Below, in pieces: positions 1 through 7,285 of a DNA stretch of 7,908 bases (position 1 is its first letter; each line of letters starts with the position of its first letter). The stretch comes from an uncultured Ruminococcus sp. GTDB lineage: Bacteria; Bacillota; Clostridia; Oscillospirales; Ruminococcaceae. A model generated the notes under the pieces. It worked only from the letters and a program-made list of their open reading frames with translations. It was not told where the DNA came from and searched no databases. Position numbers and translations under genes: made by a program. The stretch is from NCBI GenBank assembly GCA_947173865.1, contig CAMWGS010000088.1:1-7908 (forward strand), in the 5' to 3' direction.

Positions 1-2
1 GA

Positions 3-3000
3 TTATATTTCTGTTATGTCAACAAGTTCAACGTCGTTTATGGTTCGTCCTGATTCAAGAACTTTTGCAAGCGATTTTGCCGTATCAATAGCCGTAAGAC
101 TGCAAATCGAGCGTTCTATTGATTTACGACGCATTTTAACACTGTCACGCTCAGGAAGTCTGCCTTTTGCAGAGGTAGATATGACATAGTTGATTTTACC
201 GCTTTCAAGAAGTGTCACAACATTCAGCTCACCGTCGGAAATTTTTCTGACAAGGTTTGCAGCAATCATATTTCTGCTGAGAACACTCTGAGTGCCTGAA
301 GTTGCATATAATTCAAATCCCATGCGTTCAAACTTGTCGGCAATAGGTAAAATCTCCTGTTTGTCGGTATCACGCACCGAAATAAGCACACCGCCCTCAC
401 GTTTCAGGTCAAAACCTGCCGCAATAAGACCTTTCAGAAGTGCGTCTTCAAGGTTTCTGCCTATTCCGAGACACTCACCCGTTGACTTCATTTCAGGACC
501 AAGCATTGTGTCAACATCTGTCAGCTTCTCAAAACTGAATACGGGAACTTTTACGGCAACATAGTCACCTGCGGGATAAAGTCCGCTTTCGTATCCCATA
601 TCTTTCAGCTTAGCACCAAACATTATCTTTGTTGCGATGTCAACCATAGGTATTCCAGTTACCTTGCTTATATACGGAACCGTTCTGGAAGAACGTGGGT
701 TCACCTCAATAACATAGACTTCATGATTATATACAACATATTGTATATTTACAAGACCGATTACATTGAGTTCCTTTGCGAGTTTTCTTGTATATTCAAC
801 TATAATTCTCTTGATTCTGTCGGAAAGATGCTGTGCGGGATATATTGAAATAGAGTCGCCGGAGTGTACGCCTGCACGTTCAATATGTTCCATGATACCT
901 GGAATAAGGAAATCTTCACCGTCACAGATAGCGTCAACCTCAACTTCCGTACCCATCATATACTTGTCGATAAGCACAGGATTTTCAATCATGTGACTTG
1001 TGATAATTCCTATGTACTCAATAACATCGGATTTTGAATGTGCTATAATCATGTTCTGACCACCGAGAACATATGACGGTCTTAAAAGAACAGGATAACC
1101 GAGACTTTCAGCAGCTTCCACAGCTTCTTCCGTCGTCATTACCGTATGCCCCTGCGGACGAGGTATACCACATTTTTCAAGTATTTCGTCAAAACGTTCT
1201 CTGTCCTCGGCAGCGTCAATCATGTCTGCGGAAGTACCGAGAATTTTCACGCCCATATCAGACAAATGACGTGTCAGTTTTATTGCGGTCTGTCCGCCGA
1301 ACTGTACAACCACACCGTAAGGCTTTTCAGTTTCTATAATAGACTCAACATCTTCCTTTGTGAGCGGGTCAAAATACAGTCTGTCACCCGTATCGAAATC
1401 AGTGGAAACGGTTTCGGGGTTATTGTTGCAGATTACGGCTTCGTAACCGAGTTCCTTCAATGTCCATACACAGTGTACGGAACAGTAGTCAAATTCTATA
1501 CCCTGGCCTATTCTTATAGGTCCTGAACCGAATACTATAACTTTCTTCTTGCCTGAGTTCTGATGTTCAATAAATTCGGCGGCTTCGTTTTCGTCGTCGA
1601 AAGTTGAGTAGAAATATGGTGTTTCAGCCTTGAACTCACCTGCACACGTATCAACCATCTTGAATACAGCACGCTTACGAAGAGGGCATTTCTGTCCCGA
1701 AATTCTTTCAATGGTACTGTCAAGATAACCGTACTGCTTTGCCGTATTGTACTTATCTTCTGTCAGTTCACCGTCAGCAAGCCATTTTTCAAGCTCGACA
1801 AGATTAAGAAGCTTATACAGAAACCAGTTGTCAATCATTGTTATTTCGTGAATTTCTTCAGGAGTTATGCCACGTTTGAGAGCCTCAAAGACTGTGAAGG
1901 AACGTTCGTCATCAATGATATGAAGCCTTTCACGGATTTCATCCGTTGAATATTTTTCAAGCTTTTTCATGTTCATCGTATCTAAACCGAGTTCAATCGA
2001 ACGTACAGCTTTCATCATAGCCTGCTCAAAGCTTGTACCAATCGCCATTACTTCGCCCGTTGCTTTCATCTGAGTACCGAGTGTCCTCTTTGCGTATACG
2101 AATTTATCAAACGCCCACTTCGGAAACTTGACAACAACATAGTCGAGTGCAGGCTCAAAACAGGCGTAAGTCTTTCCCGTAACCTGATTTATAATCTCGT
2201 CGAGAGTATAGCCGACGGCAATTCTTGCAGCTGTCTTTGCAATCGGATAACCGGTAGCCTTTGAAGCAAGTGCGGACGAACGTGAAACACGTGGGTTAAC
2301 TTCAATAACCGCATATTCAAAACTCGTCGGGTGAAGTGCAAACTGACAGTTACAGCCACCCTCCACCTTAAGCTCCTTGATAATATTGATAGCGGCAGTA
2401 CGCAACATCTGATATTCACGGTCGGTAAGAGTTACGGCAGGAGCAATAACTATACTGTCACCCGTATGAACGCCGACGGGGTCAAAGTTTTCCATAGAGC
2501 ATACTGTAATAACGTTGCCTTTAGCGTCACGTATTACTTCAAACTCTATTTCTTTCCAGCCACTTATACACTTCTCAATAAGTACCTGTGTAATAGGTGA
2601 AAGCCTTAAACCGTTCTTTGAAATGTCACGGAGTTCTTCTTCATTCTGTGCAATACCTCCGCCCGTTCCGCCAAGGGTAAACGCAGGTCTTACAATAACA
2701 GGATAACCGATTACCTGAGCAAAATCAACAGCGTCGTCTACTGTCTCAACTACTTTGGATGGTATACACGGTTCACCTATTTTTTCCATAGTGTCCTTGA
2801 AAGCCTGTCTGTCCTCTGCCTTGTGAATTGTTTCGGGGTCTGCACCCAGAAGCTTTACATTATGAGATTCAAGAAAACCTTCTTCCGCCAACTGCATTGA
2901 AAGCGTAAGACCTGTCTGTCCGCCGAGAGTTGAAAGAACACTGTCGGGTTTTTCAATTTCGATTATTCTCTTTACAACGTCGAGTGTAAGCGGTTCGATG

Positions 3001-3194
3001 TAAACTTTGTCTGCCATAGCCTTGTCAGTCATTATGGTAGCAGGGTTGGAGTTTATAAGGATAACTTCAAGACCCTCCTGTTTCAAGGCACGGCAAGCCT
3101 GTGTGCCTGCATAGTCAAATTCGGCAGCCTGTCCTATTACAATAGGTCCTGAACCTATTACAAGTACTTTTTTTATATCTTTTCTGAGTGGCAT
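3..3194 (-). CDS. carB: Carbamoyl-phosphate synthase large subunit
   Basis: CarB makes carbamoyl phosphate from bicarbonate, ammonia delivered by CarA, and two ATP. The gene is complete at 1063 aa, the usual size. The expected internal duplication is visible: VLVIGSGPIVIGQAAEFDYAG (11-30) matches VIVFGSGPIRIGQGIEFDYCS (552-572). Each half has an ATP-grasp domain, with FTLGGTGGGIA (172-182) and EVNPRVSRSSALASKATGYP in the first, and RPSYVLGGQNM (705-715) and EVNPRSSRTVPYISKVTGIP in the second. Residues about 420-545 are the oligomerisation domain. The last ~130 residues are the MGS-like allosteric domain, with TSGT (965-968), LVRK (Lys984) and ISTSAKGR. These match positions that bind UMP in the E. 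coli enzyme, so UMP feedback is likely but inferred. The ATG lies 2 bases after the carA stop. AGAGAGG (3205-3211) inside the carA end serves as the ribosome binding site, 10 bases upstream. Confidence 0.98.
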   Translation of the reverse strand: MPLRKDIKKVLVIGSGPIVIGQAAEFDYAGTQACRALKQEGLEVILINSNPATIMTDKAMADKVYIEPLTLDVVKRIIEIEKPDSVLSTLGGQTGLTLSMQLAEEGFLESHNVKLLGADPETIHKAEDRQAFKDTMEKIGEPCIPSKVVETVDDAVDFAQVIGYPVIVRPAFTLGGTGGGIAQNEEELRDISKNGLRLSPITQVLIEKCISGWKEIEFEVIRDAKGNVITVCSMENFDPVGVHTGDSIVIAPAVTLTDREYQMLRTAAINIIKELKVEGGCNCQFALHPTSFEYAVIEVNPRVSRSSALASKATGYPIAKTAARIAVGYTLDEIINQVTGKTYACFEPALDYVVVKFPKWAFDKFVYAKRTLGTQMKATGEVMAIGTSFEQAMMKAVRSIELGLDTMNMKKLEKYSTDEIRERLHIIDDERSFTVFEALKRGITPEEIHEITMIDNWFLYKLLNLVELEKWLADGELTEDKYNTAKQYGYLDSTIERISGQKCPLRKRAVFKMVDTCAGEFKAETPYFYSTFDDENEAAEFIEHQNSGKKKVIVFGSGPIRIGQGIEFDYCSVHCVWTLKELGYEAVICNNNPETVSTDFDTGDRLYFDPLTKEDVESIIETEKPYGVVVQFGGQTAIKLTRHLSDMGVKILGTSADMIDAAEDRERFDEILEKCGIPRPQGHTVMTTEEAVEAAESLGYPVLLRPSYVLGGQNMIIAHSKSDVIEYIGIITSHMIENPVLIDKYMMGTEVEVDAICDGEDFLIPGIMEHIERAGVHSGDSISIYPAQHLSDRIKRIIVEYTRKLAKELNVIGLVNIQYVVYNHEVYVIEVNPRSSRTVPYISKVTGIPMVDIATKIMFGAKLKDMGYESGLYPAGDYVAVKVPVFSFEKLTDVDTMLGPEMKSTGECLGIGRNLEDALLKGLIAAGFDLKREGGVLISVRDTDKQEILPIADKFERMGFELYATSGTQSVLSRNMIAANLVRKISDGELNVVTLLESGKINYVISTSAKGRLPERDSVKMRRKSIERSICSLTAIDTAKSLAKVLESGRTINDVELVDITEI

Positions 3195-3196
3195 AA

Positions 3197-4303
3197 TTAT
3201 TTTACCTCTCTTTCCATAGTCTTAACAAATTCATCAAACAGATACGCAGTATCAAGAGGCCCACCGTGAGCTTCGGGGTGGAACTGCACCGTAAAAGCAT
3301 TTACGGCAGTATATCTTATACCCTCGCACGTCTTGTCATTGGCGTTAATATGTGAAACGTGTCCAACTTCCGCAGGAATACTTTCACCTATAACAGCATA
3401 TCCGTGATTCTGGCTTGTAACATAGGTAAGACCGCTTTCAAGGTCAATAACAGGCTGGTTTGCACCTCTGTGACCGTATTTCAGCTTTTCGGTTTTTCCG
3501 CCGTTTGCAAGTGCCATAAGCTGATGACCGAGACAGATTCCGAAAATTGATATGCCGAGTTTCTGAATTTCCTTTATGTTTTCTATAATTTCAACGTTTT
3601 CGGCAGGATTTCCCGGACCGTTTGAAAACATTATTCCGTCGGGACTGAGTTCCTTTACTTTTACCGCTGTTGTATCAGCGGGAACTACTATGACCTCACA
3701 GCCACGTTTTACAAGTTCCTGACGGATATTTCTCTTATATCCGAAATCAAAAAGCATTACCCTGTATTTCGGGTTTTCGTCGGTATATGTGAGAATATCA
3801 CTGTTTGTAACGGATTTTACAGCATTCTTTACTTCAAAGACACGTACCTTTTCAAGAAGTTCATCTTTCTTTGAGTAAACATCCTCCGTAGTTATCACAC
3901 CGTTCATGACACCTGTTTCACGTATGATTCTTGTGAGCTTTCTCGTGTCGATATTACAGATACCGACTATATTATTTTCTGAAAGGAAATCCCTGATATT
4001 GCCCTCACATCGAAAGTTTGAAGGCACATCACACCCTTCTCTCACAATATAACCGCTTACATAAGACTTTGCGGATTCATTGTCCTCATGATTAACACCG
4101 TAGTTTCCTATAAGCGGGAAAGTCTGCGTTACAATCTGTCCGTAGTAGCTGGGGTCTGTAAGTGTTTCCTGATATCCTGTAAGACCTGTTGTGAAAACAA
4201 CCTCACCGATAACAGTACCCTCGGCACCAAGACTTTTCCCCTCGAATACCTGCCCGTTGGCAAGCATAAGATAAGCCTTTTTACTTTGGTTGAATAATGA
4301 CAA
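3197..4303 (-). CDS. carA: Carbamoyl-phosphate synthase small (glutaminase) subunit
   Basis: CarA hydrolyses glutamine and passes ammonia through a tunnel to CarB. Together they form carbamoyl phosphate for pyrimidine and arginine synthesis. The 368-aa length is usual. The N-terminal small-chain domain (about 8-140) has the signatures GEVVFTTGLTGYQETLTDPSY and NIDTRKLTR. The class I glutamine amidotransferase domain (about 180-365) carries SNGPGNP (227-233), GICLGHQ with the nucleophile Cys257, and the partners His342 and Glu344 in FHPEAHGGP. The start is a TTG at 4303: a TAA two codons upstream in the same frame rules out anything longer. AAAGGA lies 10 bases before it. An ATG at 4267 (357 aa) with AAGG 8 bases upstream is possible, but it would cut off the KKAYL strand that is normally present in the family. 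carB follows after 2 bases. Confidence 0.96.
   Translation of the reverse strand: MSLFNQSKKAYLMLANGQVFEGKSLGAEGTVIGEVVFTTGLTGYQETLTDPSYYGQIVTQTFPLIGNYGVNHEDNESAKSYVSGYIVREGCDVPSNFRCEGNIRDFLSENNIVGICNIDTRKLTRIIRETGVMNGVITTEDVYSKKDELLEKVRVFEVKNAVKSVTNSDILTYTDENPKYRVMLFDFGYKRNIRQELVKRGCEVIVVPADTTAVKVKELSPDGIMFSNGPGNPAENVEIIENIKEIQKLGISIFGICLGHQLMALANGGKTEKLKYGHRGANQPVIDLESGLTYVTSQNHGYAVIGESIPAEVGHVSHINANDKTCEGIRYTAVNAFTVQFHPEAHGGPLDTAYLFDEFVKTMEREVK
3205..3211 (-). promoter_or_regulatory. Ribosome binding site of carB inside the carA end
   Basis: AGAGAGG lies within the last carA codons, 10 bases before the carB ATG. With only 2 bases between the genes, this placement fits coupled, equimolar translation of the two subunits. 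Confidence 0.65.
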
Positions 4304-4313
4304 TTTTTACCAT

Positions 4314-4319
4314 TCCTTT
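4314..4319 (-). promoter_or_regulatory. Probable ribosome binding site of carA
   Basis: AAAGGA lies 10 bases before the TTG at 4303, a rather long spacing for a weak start codon. Together with the TTG it suggests modest initiation at carA compared with its neighbours. Confidence 0.5.
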
Positions 4320-4340
4320 CATTTCTTTGGATATATTCAT

Positions 4341-4381
4341 AGCGGTCTCACGCCATTGTAAAACCGCCGTTGAAGCGTTTT
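4341..4381 (-). promoter_or_regulatory. Two overlapping, mutually exclusive RNA hairpins before carA
   Basis: In the transcript the segment 4368-4341 can fold into an 11-pair stem, GGCGGUUUUAC with GUGAGACCGCU, around the 6-base loop AAUGGC. Three of the pairs are G-U (one at the base, two inside). A second stem uses AAAACGC (4381-4375), directly after the stop of the 153-aa gene, with GCGGUUUU (4367-4360). It has 7 pairs, one bulged G and a 7-base loop. Both stems need the bases 4360-4367, so only one can form at a time. Neither is followed by a U run, so this is not a plain terminator. The 11-pair stem works better as minus-strand RNA than as plus-strand RNA, because its G-U pairs would become A-C mismatches. 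The function is unknown. An mRNA stability, processing or regulatory element is possible, and chance is not excluded. Confidence 0.4.
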
Positions 4382-4843
4382 TTAAAAATCAGCGGATTCT
4401 GATTCTGTATAAGCCTTGCCGTCTTTAACAGTATATCTTACATTTTCGGAAGTATCTTCATAAATTCCCTCCCATACATAGTCGGACGGATTTGCACTCT
4501 CAATAAGTGCTATAAGTTCGTCGGCGGCATTCATGTATACTTTTTCCTGTTCTTTGCTTATGTCAAAGGATTTACCGCCGATAGATGCACCGCTTGCACC
4601 GTGATAGACTTCAAGATAAAAGCTTTCACCGTTTTCGCCGACCGCCATAATATCATAGCTGTACATATTTTCATAATCGTCACTTGTATAATCCGGTTCG
4701 CCGAAAACCGTTCTCAGCTTTCCATAAAAAAGTGAATATTTTTCGTCTGTACCCTTTAAATCATATACACTGCAAAGTTTACTGAATCCCATGTTTTCAA
4801 GAGCAGATAATTCTTCTTTGGTTGGTTTTCTGAATGTATACAT
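4382..4843 (-). CDS. Acidic protein of unknown function (153 aa) inside the pyr operon
   Basis: I cannot assign a family. The ATG at 4843 is chosen because AAGGTG lies 6 bases upstream. A version starting 14 codons earlier would overlap pyrF and lacks a comparable signal. The protein is very acidic, about 30 Asp/Glu against 14 Lys/Arg, and rich in Tyr (15). It has no signal peptide or membrane segment, so it is probably cytosolic. Recognisable points are a helical-looking N-terminus (KPTKEELSALENMGF), GEPDYTSDDYENM (48-60), an alternating strand-like segment FYLEVYHG ending in the Gly/Ser-rich GASGASIGG (82-90), a helix-like stretch at about 97-116, and a charged tail. Its single Cys is residue 24. 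The pattern suggests a small alpha/beta domain. It sits 10 bases after pyrF and 78 bases before carA on the same strand, so it is almost certainly co-transcribed with the pyrimidine genes. A regulatory or accessory role there is only inference. Confidence 0.8.
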   Translation of the reverse strand: MYTFRKPTKEELSALENMGFSKLCSVYDLKGTDEKYSLFYGKLRTVFGEPDYTSDDYENMYSYDIMAVGENGESFYLEVYHGASGASIGGKSFDISKEQEKVYMNAADELIALIESANPSDYVWEGIYEDTSENVRYTVKDGKAYTESESADF

Positions 4844-4849
4844 AAAATT

Positions 4850-4855
4850 CACCTT
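4850..4855 (-). promoter_or_regulatory. Ribosome binding site of the 153-aa gene
   Basis: AAGGTG lies 6 bases before the ATG at 4843 and shares its first bases with the pyrF stop codon. It decides the start of this gene and points to coupling with pyrF. Confidence 0.7.
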
Positions 4856-5780
4856 ATTTAAGGTTGATATATGAACAGATGTCATCTCTCATGCGGATAG
4901 CCTCACGACGTGCAGCCTTAGCAAAGTCTCTTTCGTCGCAGTCCTCTTTCTTGTAAGCACACATAACAGCACGTGAAGAATTTACGATAGCACCGAGACC
5001 GTTTTCGTCAAAACCACCTTTAAGACCTTCTGCACCGCCTCCCTGAGCTCCATAGCCTGGAACAAGGAACATTGTATGAGGAAGTCTCTTACGGAGTTCC
5101 GTAAGCTGTTCGGGATATGTAGCACCTACTACAGCACCGACTGCCGAATAACCGTATTTTCCTACCGTATCAGCCCCCCACTTTTCACACATATCACCCA
5201 TAAGTGCATAAATGGGTGTACCATTCTCAAGCTTCATGTCCTGAATTTCACCGCTTGACTTGTTTGATGTCTTTACAAGTACATATATACCCTTGTCTTT
5301 CTCACGGCATACTTTGAGAAGCGGTTCAATACCGTCCGTACCGAGATAGCCGTTAACCGTGAGTGCGTCAGCCGCAAACGGTTCTATTTCGTTGTCGCAT
5401 ACTTTAACAGTACCGAGATGTGCATTTGTGTAAGCCTCCATAGTTGCACCGATGTCATTTCTCTTGCCGTCGGTGATTACAAACATTCCGTTGAGTTTAG
5501 CATAGCGGATTGTTTTTTCAAGAGCCTTTATGCCGTAATGTCCGTACATTTCATAATAAGCTGCCTGTGGCTTTATTGCAGGTACTATGTCATGAATTTC
5601 GTCTATAATTGCCTGATTGAAAGCAAAAATAGCCTTTGCTGCGGCCTTGAGAGTACCGCCGTCGTCCTCAAGATAACGTTTCTGTAAGTAAGCAGGAACA
5701 TATTCAAGCTTGGGGTCAAGTCCGACAACAGTCGGGTTTTTCATTTCAATAATTTTTTCAATAAGTCTGTCAAATGACAT
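4854..5780 (-). CDS. pyrF: Orotidine 5'-phosphate decarboxylase, type 2
   Basis: PyrF decarboxylates OMP to UMP, the last step of de novo pyrimidine synthesis. From the ATG the product is 308 aa, which fits the longer type 2 family rather than the ~240-aa type 1 enzymes. Near the N-terminus is the VGLDPKLEY segment (about 19-27). The catalytic DGKRND motif gives the Asp-Lys-Asp set (Asp104, Lys106, Asp109). TVNGYLGTDGIEP, VLVKTSNKSSGEIQD and the phosphate-binding end VPGYGAQGGG...GAIVNSSRAVM follow. An in-frame TTG two codons upstream (5784-5786) is an alternative start giving 310 aa: GAGAGG sits 5 bases before the TTG, whereas AGGAAA sits 8 bases before the ATG. I prefer the ATG because the family usually begins with a short lead into FDRL. 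The stop overlaps the ribosome binding site of the next gene. Confidence 0.96.
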   Translation of the reverse strand: MSFDRLIEKIIEMKNPTVVGLDPKLEYVPAYLQKRYLEDDGGTLKAAAKAIFAFNQAIIDEIHDIVPAIKPQAAYYEMYGHYGIKALEKTIRYAKLNGMFVITDGKRNDIGATMEAYTNAHLGTVKVCDNEIEPFAADALTVNGYLGTDGIEPLLKVCREKDKGIYVLVKTSNKSSGEIQDMKLENGTPIYALMGDMCEKWGADTVGKYGYSAVGAVVGATYPEQLTELRKRLPHTMFLVPGYGAQGGGAEGLKGGFDENGLGAIVNSSRAVMCAYKKEDCDERDFAKAARREAIRMRDDICSYINLK

Positions 5781-5788
5781 GGTCAATC

Positions 5789-5797
5789 TTTCCTCTC
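5789..5797 (-). promoter_or_regulatory. Ribosome binding site region of pyrF (ambiguous start)
   Basis: The purine run GAGAGGAAA lies just after the pyrC stop. Its AGGAAA part is 8 bases from the ATG at 5780, and its GAGAGG part is 5 bases from the TTG at 5786. The sequence alone does not settle which start is used. The difference is two residues. Confidence 0.6.
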
Positions 5798-5798
5798 T

Positions 5799-7070
5799 TT
5801 ATAAATTTTCATATCTTATGACACCCTTTGAGATTGTCATAAGATTTTTACCCGTGAGGGTCATACCCTTGAACACGGTATTATGTGACTTTGAATGAAG
5901 TTTGTCGGGTTCTACAGTCCACTTTCTGTTAATGTCCGCAATAATCAAATCTGCGGTTTTTCCATCTGAAATCTCAGGAACTTCCAGACCCAGTATCTTT
6001 CTCGGATTCACACACATAAGTTTAATGACTTTCTGCAAAGTTATTTCGCCTGTGTGGTAAAGTGCGGTAAGGGTTGCACCGAGTGACGTTTCAAGTCCTA
6101 CAACGCCGTTCGGAGCTTTTTCAAAATCAGCTTTTTCTTCGGATGAGTGTGGAGCATGGTCGGTAATGATACAGTCAATAGTACCGTCCTTTATTCCCTC
6201 GATAATCGCACGTACATCTTCGGATGTTCTCAATGGCGGATTCATTCTGTAATCTGCGTCACGCTTTTCAAGAAGTTCGTCGGTAAGCAGGAAATAATGC
6301 GGTGCGGTTTCACAGGTGACTTTAATTCCCCTTGATTTTGCAAACCTGATAATTGCCGCACTACCTTCCGTACTTACATGACATATGTGAATTCTTGCAT
6401 TTACAGAAGAAGCAAGTATGATTTCCCTTGCGGTAATATAATCCTCAGACGCTCTGTCCATACCCTTTACACCGAGTTTTTCGGACGTTTCTCCCTTGTT
6501 CATTATACCACCGTTTATTATACTCAAATCCTCGCAGTGAGATGCAACAAGCAGACCGTTTTTATTGGAAAGTTCAAGTGCCTGACGCATATATTCGGCA
6601 TTTTCGACAGGTCTGCCATCGTCTGATATACATATACAGCCTGCATTTTTAAGTGCCTCATAGTCGCACAGTCCACCGCCGTTCATACCATTGGTGATAC
6701 AGCCGACAGGATAAACCTCAACACCCGTATCTTTTGCCTTGTCAATAATATAACGGATTGTTTCGGGATTGTCACAAGGCGGTTTTGTGTTCGGCATAGC
6801 AAGAACTCCTGTGACACCTCCAGCAAGTGCAGAGTTACAGCCTGTCAGCACGTCCTCCTTGTGAGTGAATCCGGGGTCACGAAGATGAACGTGCATATCA
6901 AACAATGACGGCATAAGCACAAGTTCTGTACCGTCTATAATGCGGTCTGCCTGAAAATTCAGATTTTTACCGACAGCGGAAATTTTTCCGTTATCTATAA
7001 AAACGTCTGTCACCATATCAATTTTTGTGTCAACCGCACGTATATTTTTTATAAGAATTGAATCGGACAT
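5799..7070 (-). CDS. pyrC: Dihydroorotase, class I, zinc dependent
   Basis: PyrC catalyses reversible ring closure of N-carbamoyl-L-aspartate to dihydroorotate, the third step of UMP synthesis, in the cytoplasm. The 423-aa length is normal for the class I bacterial enzyme. The amidohydrolase fold is clear: the metal motif DMHVHLRDPG gives His60 and His62 plus the substrate-binding Arg64, followed by MPNTKPP (92-98) and ISDDGRP with Asp151, the expected bridging metal ligand in the Bacillus type. Further ligands are His178 (ASHCED), His231 (HICHVST) and the catalytic Asp304 in ITDHAPHS. MNPPLR (276-281) and PNGVVGLET (320-328) are also family signatures. All key residues are present, so the enzyme should be active and is not a PyrC-like pseudo-subunit. 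The ATG start has GGGAGG 6 bases upstream. It lies 13 bases after the small gene and 18 bases before the pyrF ATG. Confidence 0.97.
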   Translation of the reverse strand: MSDSILIKNIRAVDTKIDMVTDVFIDNGKISAVGKNLNFQADRIIDGTELVLMPSLFDMHVHLRDPGFTHKEDVLTGCNSALAGGVTGVLAMPNTKPPCDNPETIRYIIDKAKDTGVEVYPVGCITNGMNGGGLCDYEALKNAGCICISDDGRPVENAEYMRQALELSNKNGLLVASHCEDLSIINGGIMNKGETSEKLGVKGMDRASEDYITAREIILASSVNARIHICHVSTEGSAAIIRFAKSRGIKVTCETAPHYFLLTDELLEKRDADYRMNPPLRTSEDVRAIIEGIKDGTIDCIITDHAPHSSEEKADFEKAPNGVVGLETSLGATLTALYHTGEITLQKVIKLMCVNPRKILGLEVPEISDGKTADLIIADINRKWTVEPDKLHSKSHNTVFKGMTLTGKNLMTISKGVIRYENL

Positions 7071-7076
7071 TTTATT

Positions 7077-7082
7077 CCTCCC
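7077..7082 (-). promoter_or_regulatory. Ribosome binding site of pyrC
   Basis: GGGAGG lies 6 bases before the pyrC ATG and begins one base after the TGA stop of the 65-aa gene. Ribosomes ending on the small gene could therefore restart on pyrC. Confidence 0.75.
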
Positions 7083-7083
7083 G

Positions 7084-7281
7084 TCATTTATTTTTAAGTT
7101 TAATATATTTCGCTATAAGTTTAACACTTTTTTCTGTAATATTTTTCCTCTTTCGGAAATTTTCAATAATCCTGCTTTCATAAGAATCGGATTTTTTCAT
7201 TTCTGAAAGACTTCCTGTACCGGCTGTACGGGCAGTCCCAAAACCGAAAGAAAAATTTTTACTTTTTTTCTCAATCTCCAT
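7084..7281 (-). CDS. Small basic protein of unknown function (65 aa)
   Basis: I do not recognise this protein. The ATG at 7281 is chosen because AAGGAG (7289-7294) lies 7 bases upstream. Longer versions that start inside trmB have no such site. The product is strongly basic: 13 Lys and 4 Arg against 7 acidic residues. Residues 10-24 form a Phe/Gly/Thr/Ser-rich stretch (FSFGFGTARTAGTGS). The C-terminal half (about 35-65) is rich in Lys, Ile and Glu and could be helical. There is no signal peptide, membrane segment or cysteine. It sits 4 bases after trmB, and its TGA stop is followed directly by the pyrC ribosome binding site, so it should be translated with both neighbours. A nucleic-acid or ribosome-associated role would fit the charge but is speculation. 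It could also be a short spacer frame with no function, although the start signal argues against that. Confidence 0.65.
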   Translation of the reverse strand: MEIEKKSKNFSFGFGTARTAGTGSLSEMKKSDSYESRIIENFRKRKNITEKSVKLIAKYIKLKNK

Positions 7282-7285
7282 AGCA

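Noticed and set aside
1146..1526. A 126-codon open frame on the plus strand, and about a dozen others of 60-90 codons on the plus strand.
   Set aside because: They lie antisense within carB, carA, pyrF, pyrC or trmB. Their products are low-complexity Ser/Cys/Phe-rich shadows with no recognisable domain, and the minus-strand genes explain the sequence fully.
2189..2419. Minus-strand open frames at 2189-2419 and 1535-1723.
   Set aside because: They are alternative frames inside the intact carB gene, whose reading frame carries all conserved ATP-grasp motifs.
3..3194. Internal repeat within carB.
   Set aside because: This is the ancient duplication of the two synthase halves found in all CarB proteins, not a novel repeat.
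4335..4366. A possible promoter before carA: TTTACA followed 15 bases later by TATGAA on the minus strand.
   Set aside because: The spacing is two bases short, both boxes are imperfect, and the TTTACA lies within the hairpin stem. Not strong enough to list.
4304..4381. A PyrR-binding attenuator in the carA gap.
   Set aside because: The hairpin loops do not show the conserved PyrR-type loop sequence, and there is no stem followed by a U run that would act as the terminator.
4844..4885. A 14-codon upstream extension of the 153-aa gene into pyrF.
   Set aside because: It overlaps the conserved pyrF end and has no ribosome binding site as good as the AAGGTG before the ATG at 4843.
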